Assembly: GCF_004328665.1 (NCBI RefSeq) | Contig: NZ_CP019771.1 | Location: forward strand, 124,001 to 188,000 | DNA: 64,000 bases | Direction: 5' to 3' | Source of the DNA: Pseudoalteromonas sp. DL-6 | GTDB lineage: Bacteria > Pseudomonadota > Gammaproteobacteria > Enterobacterales > Alteromonadaceae | Part shown: piece after piece, positions 28,832-38,111 of the stretch | How positions within the stretch are numbered: position 1 is the first letter of the stretch | How the letters are laid out: every line of letters starts with the position of its first letter | Translations under genes and position numbers: made by a program | The notes under the pieces: model-generated | Database searches by the model: none | Told to the model about the DNA's origin: nothing | What the model saw: the letters and a program-made list of their open reading frames with translations, nothing else

Positions 28832-28984
28832 AAATTCCCTTGTTAGTTTTTACCCGCCAATTATGCGGTTTTAAATGGCTTAAATAAAGCAATTGAGGTG
28901 AGTGCTGTTCGTCGCTATATTATTTACTCAGTAGCTTATGGTTGCTACATTCAAATGAATGAAAATAATTATAATGATTAAACC

Positions 28985-30180
28985 ATGAAAAAACATTTAC
29001 TGACTGCATCAATCGCATTTCTGAGCTTAACCAGCGCAAGTACACTAGCCACAACCTATATATAAGCCAAATTCAATTTAATAAAAAGCCCAAGCTTAGC
29101 AGTAATGATGAACTAATAAACCTACCCACACTCACCCTAATGCCAGGATTAATGGACATGCATGTGCATTTAACCAGCGATCCAACCGTGTCTCGTAGTG
29201 AGCGTTTAGGCCAATCAGTTCCGCGTATGGCCATTAAAGCCAGCTATTTTGCTAAGCAAACCTTACAAGCAGGCTTTACCACAGTACGTAACTTAGGTGC
29301 TGAAGGCTACAGTATTATTGCGGTACGAGACGGTATTAATGCAGGCGATATTATCGGTCCACGCATTTGGGCTGCTGGCCCTTCATTGAGCATTACTGGT
29401 GGGCACTGCGATAATAATCGCTTACCTCCAGAGATGAAATATACTGCCACCGGCGTTGCGGATGGCCCGTGGGCTGTGCGTATTAAAGTGCGTGAAAATA
29501 TTAAATATGGCGCCAATGCAATCAAACTCTGCGCCACGGGTGGGGTATTTTCTAAAGGAACAAAAGTAGGCATACAGCAATACGCCTTTGAAGAAATGAA
29601 AGCCATAGTTGATGAAGCACACATGCGTGAATTACCTGTTGCCGCTCACGCACATGGAACTAACGGCATTAAAACGGCCATTAAAGCCGGTGTAGATAGT
29701 GTTGAGCATGCTAGCTTTTTAGACGATGAAGCGATTGCGCTTGCAAAAGAGTACGGTACTTGGTTATCGATGGATATTTATAATACCGAATATACGCTGA
29801 GCTTTGGTGAGCAAAATGGCGTTGATGAAGAAAACCTAAATAAAGAACGCCTTGTATCAAAAAAACAACGCGATAGTTTTAAACGCGCTGTTGAGGCGGG
29901 TGTCAATATGGTGTTTGGTACCGACGCAGCTATTTATCCGCATGGTGATAATGCTAAACAGTTTTCCCGTATGGTTGAATTTGGTATGAGTGAATTACAA
30001 GCAATTCAAGCCGCAACCATTAACAGTGCTAAATTATTAAAGGCTGATAAACAGCTGGGTCAAATTAAAACCGGTTTTGCAGCTGATATTATAGCGGTAG
30101 AAGCGAATCCACTGAAAAACATTTCTACGCTAGAGCGTATTCCTTTTGTAATGAAAGCCGGTGTCGTTTACAAGCAATAA
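28985..30180 (+). pseudogene. Broken amidohydrolase (imidazolonepropionase-like) gene
   Basis: An ATG at 28985 encodes a signal peptide MKKHLLTASIAFLSLTSAST and continues to a stop (TAA) at 29063, right after TTYI. The body of an exported metal-dependent amidohydrolase continues in another frame: open upstream of 29140 as KKPKLSSNDELINLPTLTLM and then PGLMDMHVHLT (metal-binding HxH), through HAHG, DSVEH and FGTDAA. Compared with the family, about 30 residues between the signal peptide and this segment (N-terminal beta-sandwich strands) are missing and the frame is shifted, so a short deletion is likely. A 346-residue piece from ATG 29140 could be made but would lack export and the N-terminal strands. 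A weak Fur-like AT-rich site precedes it (about 28958-28978). Confidence 0.8.
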
Positions 30181-30197
30181 ACCCAATACATCTTTAT

Positions 30198-30220
30198 AAG
30201 GTTGAGCTTAGCTCAACCTT
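30198..30220. terminator. Terminator after the amidohydrolase remnant
   Basis: A perfect 10-bp stem (AAGGTTGAGC at 30198-30207, GCTCAACCTT at 30211-30220) with a 3-nt loop, 18 bp past the stop. The T-run is short (CTTTT). Confidence 0.7.
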
Positions 30221-30418
30221 AACACTCTTTTAGCGAATGTAGCTAAACTGCCCATTTAATCGTCAATACTTTATTAAAATTCTCTCTTAGTTAGGCCAAC
30301 TTACTCGTGCTATATCCCGTTCACGACTTTAATTTGCTTGTTTTTAGAACGCCATGCTCAATAAGCAAGCAAATAACTCATAAATAACAAAAAAAATGAA
30401 CTTTTTATTTAACTTTAA

Positions 30419-30468
30419 AATGATAACCATTATCATTCGCGCAAATTAACAAATGCGAATGGTTATCA
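30419..30468 (+). promoter_or_regulatory. Fur box and a second inverted half-site before siderophore receptor
   Basis: AATGATAACCATTATCATT at 30419-30437 matches the 19-bp Fur consensus closely. Downstream, 30455-30468 (GCGAATGGTTATCA) is an inverted partial copy of TGATAACCATT...CGC at 30421-30440 and reaches to 4 nt before the ATG. Iron repression of the receptor gene is expected. Confidence 0.85.
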
Positions 30469-30472
30469 GTTT

Positions 30473-32893
30473 ATGAAAAGATTTCAATACTCTCTCCTCT
30501 CTTTAGCGTTTTTAAACGCAAATTTAGCAATAGCAAGCGAGTCACAAGTTAATTCAGATATTGAAAGAATTAGCGTTTACGAGCAACAAAACCGAGTGGT
30601 GATGAGTTCAGGTTTAGCCACTAAATCAGATATGTCACTTATGGAAACCCCTGCACCCGTGGTCATTGTTGATAAAGCGCTGATTGAATCACAAGGTATT
30701 GATAGTCTTCAGGATGTGATCCGCAATGTGAGTGGCTTAACTCAAGCGGGGAATAACTATGGCATTGGTGATAACTTAGTTATTCGTGGCTTGGGCGCTA
30801 ATTACACTTATGATGGCATGTATGGCGGCGCAGGCTTAGGCAATACATTTAACCCTACTCGTTCTTTAACCAATGTTGAATCGATCGAAGTATTAAAGGG
30901 CCCTGCAACTGGCTTATATGGTATGGGTAGCGCCGGTGGTGTGATCAATCTCATTGAAAAGAAACCCCAATTTAACGAGCAACATACGCTAGAAATAGAT
31001 ATCGGTCAGTGGGATAGTTATTCACTTGCACTCGATAGCACCAATGCAATAACCGATGATTTAGCTTATCGGGTAATGGCCAAAACCGCCTCTAGCGATG
31101 GCTTTCGTGATTTAAAAGAGCAGCGCGATGAAATTTATTCGTCTTTAAAATATGTGCTTAATGACCAGCAATCTTTTGTATTGTCTGGGGCATATGTTAA
31201 AGATGCTATTGCAGTGGATTCTATTGGCCACCCTATTCGTATTTTTAATAGTGAATCGGTTAACGGTTTAACCGCTGGAGAAGTATCAGGCGCCGATTTA
31301 GTTAATGACCCTACAGCAAATGGCATACAATTGAGTGAAGCACAACGAAATGAACTGGCTAATTCGTTGGCAAATAACGATGGCCTGACACCCTTTAACT
31401 TTGGTACCAATGGCATAATATCACCGATGGCAAAGGATAACGAAGGTGAAGAGTTGCGTTTTAAATTAGCGCATAACTATTACATTAGTGATAATTTATT
31501 TGTTAATCAACAGCTACAGTATCGTAATTACACCTCAAGCTTTGCTCGCCAAACAGGTGCTTATAATTATGTGTACTGGAACCGACGCGGTGTAATTAAC
31601 CAAGACCCACGTGCACCGTTAGTTGTAGATAATGTATTACACCCTTTTGCAGCCAGACGCCAAGAGTATCGTCAAGTAGAAGCGGATGAAAAATCATGGC
31701 AATACTTCTTAGATTTACGTTATGACTTTATGCTTGGTAACATTGAAAACGAACTACTAGTTAATGCCAACTATGAAGATCGTGATATTCGTTTTAAACA
31801 GTACTCTATTTACGATGCCGATAAAGTCATTAAAAACAAAGCCGGAGAAGTGATTTACCAAGGTGCACTACCGTACATTTTTGATATGCGTCAACCAAAT
31901 TGGCCGACAGGTGAATTTGCTGATTATGATCCGCTTAAAACCAGTGATTACAATAAAAAAGTACAAGCTTGGGGCGTAGGCCTTCAGCATGTTGCTTATA
32001 TTAATGACAAAATCACCACTCGTATTGGGGTTGCTCACAATCGTATTAAACAAAGTTACGAGCACTTTGGAGTTGATCCACGTTATAGCCAAAGCCGCGC
32101 AAATCCAACGCCTGAAGCAAACACATCAGACAATGGTTTAACATATAACTTAGGTGCTACTTATCAAGTAAACGCTGATATGGCTTTGTTTTTAAATCAC
32201 TCAAAAGGACGCACTGCTTACAGTGTTCTTGGCTCTGTTGCTGGTAATGAAGCTGATAGAGAAGACTCAGAATCAGTGAGTAACGATTTAGGCTTTCGAT
32301 TTAAGGCATTTGATGACCAATTACTGGCATCTATTGTGGTATTTGAAAGTGCCCGCACTAATTTAGAATACGCCAACCCTCTTTATGAAGCCGGTGTGTC
32401 AGCACCTAACGTAGTAGAGAGCTTTTTTGATGGCGAAGAACAAACAAAAGGTGTAGAAATTGATTTAAATGCGTATTTGAACGATCAATGGAAAGTTAAT
32501 ATTAACGGTGTTTATCAAGACGCCCGCGATAAAACTAACCCAAACAGCTCAAGTTTTGATACCCGCCAAAAAGGGGTGCCTTATGTAACGGCAAGTTCAT
32601 GGGTTACTTACTCAGCGGCGTTGTTTGAATTACCTCACGCAGTAGATTTAAGCGCAGGCTTAACATTTGTTGATAAACGCAGTACTAACTCAAGTTCATT
32701 CGGTATTGATAATGGCTACGTACCCGCTTATACCGTATATGATGCTGCCGTTAGCTATAAAGCTGATAACTGGCAGATGCAGTTAAACATTAATAACCTG
32801 TTTAATAAAAACTATTACTCTAAAGCCATGTTTTTAGGGGGAATGCCAGGTGAAGAACGTAATGCAAAGCTAAGCTTTAGCTATACGCTATAG
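30473..32893 (+). CDS. TonB-dependent siderophore receptor
   Basis: 806 residues. A signal peptide ends near AIAS; a TonB-box-like IERISVYEQQ is followed by a plug domain (APVVIVDKALIESQGIDSLQDVI, then NLVIRGLGANYTYDGMYGG, then VLKGPATGLYGMGSAGGVINLI) and a beta-barrel ending in KLSFSYTL. The plug motifs are those of ferric siderophore receptors. A strong Fur box precedes it, so it should be made under iron limitation. No siderophore reductase or ABC importer is adjacent. It could work with the TonB2 system in this window or another TonB. Size is normal. Confidence 0.93.
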   Translation: MKRFQYSLLSLAFLNANLAIASESQVNSDIERISVYEQQNRVVMSSGLATKSDMSLMETPAPVVIVDKALIESQGIDSLQDVIRNVSGLTQAGNNYGIGDNLVIRGLGANYTYDGMYGGAGLGNTFNPTRSLTNVESIEVLKGPATGLYGMGSAGGVINLIEKKPQFNEQHTLEIDIGQWDSYSLALDSTNAITDDLAYRVMAKTASSDGFRDLKEQRDEIYSSLKYVLNDQQSFVLSGAYVKDAIAVDSIGHPIRIFNSESVNGLTAGEVSGADLVNDPTANGIQLSEAQRNELANSLANNDGLTPFNFGTNGIISPMAKDNEGEELRFKLAHNYYISDNLFVNQQLQYRNYTSSFARQTGAYNYVYWNRRGVINQDPRAPLVVDNVLHPFAARRQEYRQVEADEKSWQYFLDLRYDFMLGNIENELLVNANYEDRDIRFKQYSIYDADKVIKNKAGEVIYQGALPYIFDMRQPNWPTGEFADYDPLKTSDYNKKVQAWGVGLQHVAYINDKITTRIGVAHNRIKQSYEHFGVDPRYSQSRANPTPEANTSDNGLTYNLGATYQVNADMALFLNHSKGRTAYSVLGSVAGNEADREDSESVSNDLGFRFKAFDDQLLASIVVFESARTNLEYANPLYEAGVSAPNVVESFFDGEEQTKGVEIDLNAYLNDQWKVNINGVYQDARDKTNPNSSSFDTRQKGVPYVTASSWVTYSAALFELPHAVDLSAGLTFVDKRSTNSSSFGIDNGYVPAYTVYDAAVSYKADNWQMQLNINNLFNKNYYSKAMFLGGMPGEERNAKLSFSYTL

Positions 32894-32903
32894 TTAAATA
32901 AAA

Positions 32904-32930
32904 GCGCACAAACCGAGTTGGTTTGTGCGC
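32904..32930. terminator. Terminator after siderophore receptor
   Basis: A perfect 11-bp stem (GCGCACAAACC at 32904-32914, GGTTTGTGCGC at 32920-32930) with a 5-nt loop, followed by ATTCATATTTT. It may also act for the convergent alcohol dehydrogenase gene. Confidence 0.85.
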
Positions 32931-32941
32931 ATTCATATTTT

Positions 32942-32999
32942 ATTAAATTAAATTAAATTAAATTAAATTAAATTAAATTAAATTAAATTAAATTAAATT
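32942..32999. repeat. Pentanucleotide tandem repeat (ATTAA, 11.6 copies)
   Basis: 58 bp of uninterrupted ATTAA units between two convergent genes. The right end runs into the alcohol dehydrogenase gene: its stop codon (32993-32995) and part of its last codon are repeat units. Perfect arrays of this length usually vary in copy number by slippage, so it could serve as a strain marker. Confidence 0.97.
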
Positions 33000-34003
33000 G
33001 TAACAACTATGCGGCCGTTTATTTCACCTTTAAGCATGTCATCAAAAATTTCATTAATATCTTCAAGTTTTTTCTCTTCAATGATGGCTTTTACTTTACC
33101 TTGTGCGGCAAATTCAAGGCATTCTTGTAAATCTTTACGCGTACCTACAATAGAACCTACTACTGATACACCATTCAGTACGGTGTCAAAAATTGGCAGC
33201 GGCATATCTTCAGGTGGCAAACCAACTAATACACATTTACCCCCACGGCGAACACTTTTATATGCTTGTTCAAACCCTGGTTTTGATACTGCGGTACAAA
33301 CAACAGCATGCGCGCCACCTACTTGCTCAAAAATAGCTTCACTGGGCACCACTTCTTTAAAATCAAGTGTAATATCAGCACCTAACTCTTTAGCTAGCGC
33401 CATTTTCTGTTTGCCAGTATCAACAGCAATTACATTAAAGCCCATTGCTTTGGCGTATTGCACCGCTAAGTGCCCTAAACCACCCACACCCACAATAGCA
33501 ACCCATTGACCTGGTTTAGCGCCAGACACTTTTAATGCTTTATACGTTGTTACGCCGGCACAAAATAACGGGGCAGCTTCAGCAAAACCTAAACCTTCCG
33601 GTATTTTGATGATGTAGTCACCATGTGCTAAACAATATTCTGCATACCCACCGTCAATAGAGTAACCAGTGTTATGTTGCGATAAACAAAGGGTTTCGCG
33701 TCCATCTAAACAAAACTCACAATGGCCACACGCACTGTAAAGCCATGGTACGCCTACTCTATCGCCCACTTCTAAGTGCTTAATATTACTGCCTAGTTTT
33801 TCTATTACGCCTACACCTTCATGCCCTGGTACCAATGGCATTTTTGGTTTTACTGGCCAATCACCATGACACGCATGTAAATCGGTGTGACACACACCAC
33901 AAGCGGCTATTTTTACCAGCACATCGTTAGGACCTACTTCTGGGATAGGTAAATCGGTGATCGCTAACTTGCCTTTGTATTCTGTATTTATTGCTGCTTT
34001 CAT
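32993..34003 (-). CDS. Zinc-dependent alcohol dehydrogenase
   Basis: Start at ATG 34003 (MKAAINTEY) with GGA 6 nt upstream; an ATG two codons earlier is too close to that site. 336 residues. Catalytic zinc ligands lie in CGVCHTDLH and PGHEGVG; the structural zinc site is [15 protein letters not shown]; the NAD-binding loop is GVGGLGHLA. Interconverts alcohols and aldehydes with NAD in the cytoplasm, most like AdhP-type enzymes. It is divergent from a GbsR-type regulator gene, which may control it. Its stop codon falls inside the ATTAA repeat array. Confidence 0.93.
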   Translation of the reverse strand: MKAAINTEYKGKLAITDLPIPEVGPNDVLVKIAACGVCHTDLHACHGDWPVKPKMPLVPGHEGVGVIEKLGSNIKHLEVGDRVGVPWLYSACGHCEFCLDGRETLCLSQHNTGYSIDGGYAEYCLAHGDYIIKIPEGLGFAEAAPLFCAGVTTYKALKVSGAKPGQWVAIVGVGGLGHLAVQYAKAMGFNVIAVDTGKQKMALAKELGADITLDFKEVVPSEAIFEQVGGAHAVVCTAVSKPGFEQAYKSVRRGGKCVLVGLPPEDMPLPIFDTVLNGVSVVGSIVGTRKDLQECLEFAAQGKVKAIIEEKKLEDINEIFDDMLKGEINGRIVVTI

Positions 34004-34219
34004 AGTCATTCCATCGTTTATAAAAAATTATGCTATTTAACATGGGTGTTAAACAACAATGTCATGTTGCATACCCGCAACATACCTCACTATAAATGCT
34101 TAAATATTAATCTATATCAATCATTAGTCGTAAAACGTAGTTTTTTATCCCAGCTTAAGTCTTGCCATACTTAACCAGCGTGCTAGCATAGATTTCATTT
34201 ATTTTTGAAACTTGTAACA

Positions 34220-34768
34220 ATGACATTATCAGAAAAAAACTTTGCCTTTGTAATGCATTGTGGTGAGATGGGCAGCCGCTGGGGATTTAACCGCACCATT
34301 GGCCAAATGTGTGGATTATTGATTATTACTAAAGACCCCATGACAGCAAACCAAATTGCCGAGGCACTGAGTATCTCGCGCGGCAACGTCAGCATGGGAA
34401 TTAAAGAGTTACAATCTTGGCAGCTGATCAAAGTAATGCATATCCCAGGGGATCGAAAAGAGTACTATGCCCCTGCAGGCGATATTTGGGATATGGCAAA
34501 TCGCGTATTTGAAGAGCGCAAAAAGCGTGAAGTTGAGCCTACACTGAGCTTACTTAGAGATAATTTACTGGACGAAGCAAGTAACGACGATGAAATCTAT
34601 GCTCAAAAGCAAATGGGCGAAATCCATAACCTACTTGAAACAGTGACTAAATGGTCGTCAGAATTACAACGTTTAACCCCGGAGCAGCTTAACAAACTAA
34701 TGAAGCTAGGTTCAGGGATTGGCAAAGTCATTGACCTAAAAGATAAAATATTTAAAAAAGAAATTTAG
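34220..34768 (+). CDS. GbsR/MarR-family transcriptional regulator
   Basis: Start at ATG 34220 (MTLSEKNFAFVMH), preferred to an in-frame TTG five codons earlier. 182 residues. The winged-helix domain includes WGFNRTIGQMCGLLIIT, MTANQIAEALSISRGNVSMGIKEL (helix-turn-helix) and RKEYYAPAGDIWDM (wing), as in the GbsR family of choline/osmolyte regulators; a helical C-terminus follows. Divergent from the alcohol dehydrogenase gene across 216 bp, which makes that gene a likely target. Whether choline or another alcohol is the effector is unknown. Confidence 0.87.
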   Translation: MTLSEKNFAFVMHCGEMGSRWGFNRTIGQMCGLLIITKDPMTANQIAEALSISRGNVSMGIKELQSWQLIKVMHIPGDRKEYYAPAGDIWDMANRVFEERKKREVEPTLSLLRDNLLDEASNDDEIYAQKQMGEIHNLLETVTKWSSELQRLTPEQLNKLMKLGSGIGKVIDLKDKIFKKEI

Positions 34769-34784
34769 TCGATATCTCACCCAC

Positions 34785-34811
34785 AAAAAAGCCGCAATTT
34801 GCGGCTTTTTT
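34785..34811. terminator. Bidirectional terminator
   Basis: AAAAAAGCCGCA (34785-34796) pairs with TGCGGCTTTTTT (34800-34811), with a 3-nt loop and A/T tails on both sides, between convergent regulator and transglycosylase genes. Confidence 0.93.
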
Positions 34812-34826
34812 GTTATTCACTTTAGC

Positions 34827-35843
34827 TTAAATTTTTGGGTAAGCTATTCTGTCTGACAAATAGCCCACGCTGGTTGCAAAGTAATATGACCGATTCCAAT
34901 GCATAAATACCTTGTAGTTATCGTATGCTAAATACATGCGCCCGTTTACATCATCAGGCATCACTAATGCAGCATCTACAGCAACATTTGGTAAATCGCT
35001 GCCATCAGCACGACGAACCCCCAATGCTTGCCAATCAGCGAGTGAACGCTCTGAATTGTTCCAATATTCAAGCCATTGCTTACGTGTTTTAGTACCGCGC
35101 TTTAATATATATTGTTTATCAAAATCAGCAGGTAATTGAACTTGGCGACCCCAAGTTAAGTTGTCATTCCAGCCCTCTTGCTTTAAATAATTAGCAATAG
35201 AGGCAAACGCATCTTCTTTTGTTGTCCAAATATCTTTGCGGCCATCATTGTTATAATCAACGGCATAGGCATTAAATGAGGTTGGCATAAATTGAGTTTG
35301 CCCCATTGCCCCTGCCCATGAGCCTTTAAATTTATCAAGCGTGATATGCCCCGACTTTAATATATCCAGTGCTGCCCACAATTGGCGTTTGTATAACGCT
35401 TCACGGCGTCCATCAAATGCCAGTGTTACCAATGAAGAAATCACGTTGTGGCCACCTTGAATAGCACCAAAGTTACTTTCTAAGCCCCAAATAGCCACTA
35501 TAAAGCGTGCTTGAACACCAAAGTCTTTTGCAACCTTCTCTAAAACGTCTTGGTTTTCTTTATACAATTTACGCGCGCGATCAATTTTCCATTGCGGCAC
35601 ACGTTTTGGTAAATATGTTTCCAGTGTTTCTTTTACTTCTGGCTGATTTTTATCCGCAGAAATCACTTTTTCTTTGTAAGCAGCGCTAGCAAATGCTTGC
35701 TCAATTAACTGAGTGTCGTAGCCTTTAGCTATTGCCTCTTGCTTTAAATTAGTAAGGTATTGTTGAAACTCAGCTTGGGTTTTTGCCATCACCGATGAGC
35801 TTAAACAGATACCACACAGTACAACTGCTAATTTTTTAATCAC
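34827..35843 (-). CDS. Lytic murein transglycosylase, MltB type
   Basis: The start is placed at GTG 35843 (MIKKLAVVLCG), because GGAG lies 6 nt upstream; the ATG four codons earlier overlaps that site. 338 residues with a cleavable signal peptide ending VMAKT; there is no lipobox, so it is periplasmic rather than anchored. The catalytic Glu is E122 in IWGLESNFGAIQGG; GAMGQTQFMPTSF and YNNDGRKDIW follow, typical of the MltB family (GH103). Cleaves peptidoglycan between MurNAc and GlcNAc, forming 1,6-anhydro ends. It overlaps ycgL by 8 nt. Confidence 0.92.
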   Translation of the reverse strand: MIKKLAVVLCGICLSSSVMAKTQAEFQQYLTNLKQEAIAKGYDTQLIEQAFASAAYKEKVISADKNQPEVKETLETYLPKRVPQWKIDRARKLYKENQDVLEKVAKDFGVQARFIVAIWGLESNFGAIQGGHNVISSLVTLAFDGRREALYKRQLWAALDILKSGHITLDKFKGSWAGAMGQTQFMPTSFNAYAVDYNNDGRKDIWTTKEDAFASIANYLKQEGWNDNLTWGRQVQLPADFDKQYILKRGTKTRKQWLEYWNNSERSLADWQALGVRRADGSDLPNVAVDAALVMPDDVNGRMYLAYDNYKVFMHWNRSYYFATSVGYLSDRIAYPKI

Positions 35844-36117
35844 TATCTGCTCCATTTTGTTTTCTTAATTGACTTAGTAAGTTTTCCTCTGGTGGCGGAA
35901 TTTGTAAATAATAGCCTTGGTCGCTAAGCGACTGTTTTAAAGTGTCTAAATCCGCTACGCCTAATTGAGTACGCTTAGCTAAGTTAATGATCATCACATA
36001 CTGTGGTTGACCAAACATGGCCATTAAAGGTTCCGGAACTTTACTAAAATCGTCTCTTTTTTCAATAAATAAGAAAGTATCTGCTTTTTTCTTACTTTTA
36101 TATACCGCAGTTAGCAT
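35836..36117 (-). CDS. ycgL: YcgL domain protein
   Basis: 93 residues. MLTAVYKSKKKADTFLFIEK, VPEPLMAMFGQPQYVM and DQGYYLQIPPPEENLL are the family's conserved stretches. Function unknown; cytoplasmic. It is divergent from minC, the same neighbourhood as in E. coli, and overlaps the downstream transglycosylase start. Confidence 0.92.
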   Translation of the reverse strand: MLTAVYKSKKKADTFLFIEKRDDFSKVPEPLMAMFGQPQYVMIINLAKRTQLGVADLDTLKQSLSDQGYYLQIPPPEENLLSQLRKQNGADSD

Positions 36118-36273
36118 TATGGCCCTATAAAATCTTGCTTAACAGTGCTACACACTATAACATGGCAATAATAATAAGTTATAAAAATTAGAGTGAAAAC
36201 TACAATAAACGCCTTGTTCAGCCTAGGTTTATATAAAAATTTCACACTAATCAGACAATCCAGTTGAGCATCT

Positions 36274-36978
36274 ATGTCGGACCAAATTTTTGAGCTAAAG
36301 GGCAATCTTTTTACCTTATCAGTTTTACATCTTTATAGTACTGATATCCCCCTTTTAGCAGAACAACTGTATATAAAAATAGCCCAAGCCCCAAAATTCT
36401 TTGAGGGTGCCCCCATTGTTGTCAATTTAATTGAAGTAAAAAATAATCCTATTGATTTTGTTCACTTAAAATCACTCATCGAACGAATGAGTTTTAATGC
36501 TGTGGGTGTATGTAATGGTTCTGATGAGCAGCACAAACAAGCGAAAGCTGCTGGTTTATCTGTTTTAAACTATTCACAAGACGTTAAGACTGAACCCGCA
36601 AGAGTAGAGCCTAATACGTCAGTGGTTGAAAAAACCGTATATTTACCAGCACAAATTATTAATGGTGCGGTTCGCTCAGGCCAACAAGTTTATGCCAAAG
36701 ATCGCGATTTGGTGGTGTTAGGCGCAGTAAGCCATGGTGCAGAAGTAATTGCTGATGGCAATGTACATATTTATGGAACCCTACGCGGCCGTGCAATTGC
36801 CGGTGCAAAAGGGCTCGAAAACGCATACATTTTTTGTAATAAATTAGAAGCAGAACTCGTTTCAATCAATGGTAATTACTGGATCAGTGACTCACTGCAA
36901 GGTGAACACTGGGGTAACGCAGTTCAAATACAACAAAAAAATGAATCTTTAGAAATTTCAGCTTTGGTTAAAGGATAA
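36274..36978 (+). CDS. minC: Septum site-determining protein MinC
   Basis: 234 residues. An N-terminal MinC domain (to about 105) is joined by a short variable linker (to about 125) to the C-terminal beta-helix with LVVLGAVSHGAEVIADGNVHIYGTLRGRA, which binds MinD. Inhibits FtsZ ring formation away from mid-cell. First gene of minCDE, 5 bp before minD. Start ATG with GAG nearby. Confidence 0.97.
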   Translation: MSDQIFELKGNLFTLSVLHLYSTDIPLLAEQLYIKIAQAPKFFEGAPIVVNLIEVKNNPIDFVHLKSLIERMSFNAVGVCNGSDEQHKQAKAAGLSVLNYSQDVKTEPARVEPNTSVVEKTVYLPAQIINGAVRSGQQVYAKDRDLVVLGAVSHGAEVIADGNVHIYGTLRGRAIAGAKGLENAYIFCNKLEAELVSINGNYWISDSLQGEHWGNAVQIQQKNESLEISALVKG

Positions 36979-36983
36979 ATCTC

Positions 36984-37793
36984 ATGGCAAAAATAATTGT
37001 CGTTACCTCGGGTAAAGGGGGTGTTGGTAAAACAACATCAAGCGCAGCAATTGGTACAGGCTTAGCATTAAAAGGCTATAAGACTGTTATCATCGATTTT
37101 GATATCGGCCTACGAAACTTAGACCTTATTATGGGTTGTGAACGTCGCGTAGTGTATGACTTTGTCAATGTGATCAATGGTGAAGCCAACCTTAACCAAG
37201 CACTTATAAAAGACAAACGTGTAGAGAAGTTATTTTTACTTCCTGCATCGCAAACACGCGATAAAGACGCATTGACACGTGAAGGCGTTGAACGTGTTCT
37301 AAACGAGTTAAAAGAAGACTTTGACTACATAGTCTGTGATTCTCCCGCGGGTATTGAAGCCGGTGCCATGATGGCCATGTACTTCGCTGATGAAGCGATT
37401 GTAACTACCAACCCAGAAGTATCGTCTGTACGAGACTCTGACCGTATACTAGGTATTTTACACAGTAAATCTAAACGCGCCGAAGAAGGTTTGGAAAACA
37501 TTAAAGAGCATTTGCTAATAACACGCTATAATCCAGATCGTGTATCAAAAGGTGAAATGCTATCTGTTGAAGATATCCAGGACATTCTAGCCATCGACTT
37601 GCTAGGTGTCATTCCTGAATCTCAAGCAGTACTTAGTGCATCAAACTCTGGACAACCCGTTATTCTTGATAGCGAATCAGACGCAGGCCAAGCTTATGCT
37701 GATGCGATCAGTCGTTTATTAGGCGAAACAGTTGAATTTAGATTTTTAGATGTAGAGAAAAAGGGTTTATTCAAACGGATATTTGGAGGTTAA
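36984..37793 (+). CDS. minD: Septum site-determining ATPase MinD
   Basis: 269 residues. Deviant Walker [10 protein letters not shown] at 11-19, DSPAGIE as Walker B region, and a C-terminal amphipathic membrane-targeting helix ([11 protein letters not shown]). ATP-bound MinD binds the inner membrane, recruits MinC and is released by MinE. Length and context are standard. Confidence 0.98.
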   Translation: MAKIIVVTSGKGGVGKTTSSAAIGTGLALKGYKTVIIDFDIGLRNLDLIMGCERRVVYDFVNVINGEANLNQALIKDKRVEKLFLLPASQTRDKDALTREGVERVLNELKEDFDYIVCDSPAGIEAGAMMAMYFADEAIVTTNPEVSSVRDSDRILGILHSKSKRAEEGLENIKEHLLITRYNPDRVSKGEMLSVEDIQDILAIDLLGVIPESQAVLSASNSGQPVILDSESDAGQAYADAISRLLGETVEFRFLDVEKKGLFKRIFGG

Positions 37794-37794
37794 T

Positions 37795-38058
37795 GTGTCT
37801 TTACTTGACTACTTCCGCTCAGAAAAGAAAAACAGTGCGTCATTAGCAAAAGAGCGATTGCAGATCATTGTCGCGCACGAACGTTCTCAGCGAGGCACAC
37901 CTGATTACTTGCCACAATTAAAGCAAGATATATTAGATGTCATTCGTAAGTACGTAAATGTAGGCGCTGATGCAGTTCAAGTTCAGTTTGATCAAAATGA
38001 AGACGATTTAGCCGTTCTAGAGCTCAATGTCACATTACCTGACGAAGAAAAGAAATAA
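37795..38058 (+). CDS. minE: Cell division topological specificity factor MinE
   Basis: Start at GTG 37795 ([16 protein letters not shown]), with GGAGG 5 nt upstream in the last codons of minD; this gives 87 residues and the conserved MinE N-terminus. The MinD-stimulating segment is [16 protein letters not shown]. One base separates the minD stop from the GTG. Ends the operon before a strong terminator. Confidence 0.96.
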   Translation: MSLLDYFRSEKKNSASLAKERLQIIVAHERSQRGTPDYLPQLKQDILDVIRKYVNVGADAVQVQFDQNEDDLAVLELNVTLPDEEKK

Positions 38059-38063
38059 AAACA

Positions 38064-38085
38064 AGGGCGCTAAGCGCCCTTTTTA
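38064..38085 (+). terminator. Terminator of minCDE
   Basis: AGGGCGC (38064-38070) pairs with GCGCCCT (38074-38080), a 3-nt loop, then TTTTT. Confidence 0.92.
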
Positions 38086-38111
38086 TTTGTTTGTAATTCG
38101 CCTATTAGGCT

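Noticed and set aside
28958..28981. Possible Fur box before the broken amidohydrolase
   Set aside because: It matches the three-hexamer model only partly and the whole stretch is AT-rich, so chance is likely.
36117..36305. 62-residue minus-strand frame between ycgL and minC
   Set aside because: It overlaps the minC start and covers the divergent promoter region; low complexity.
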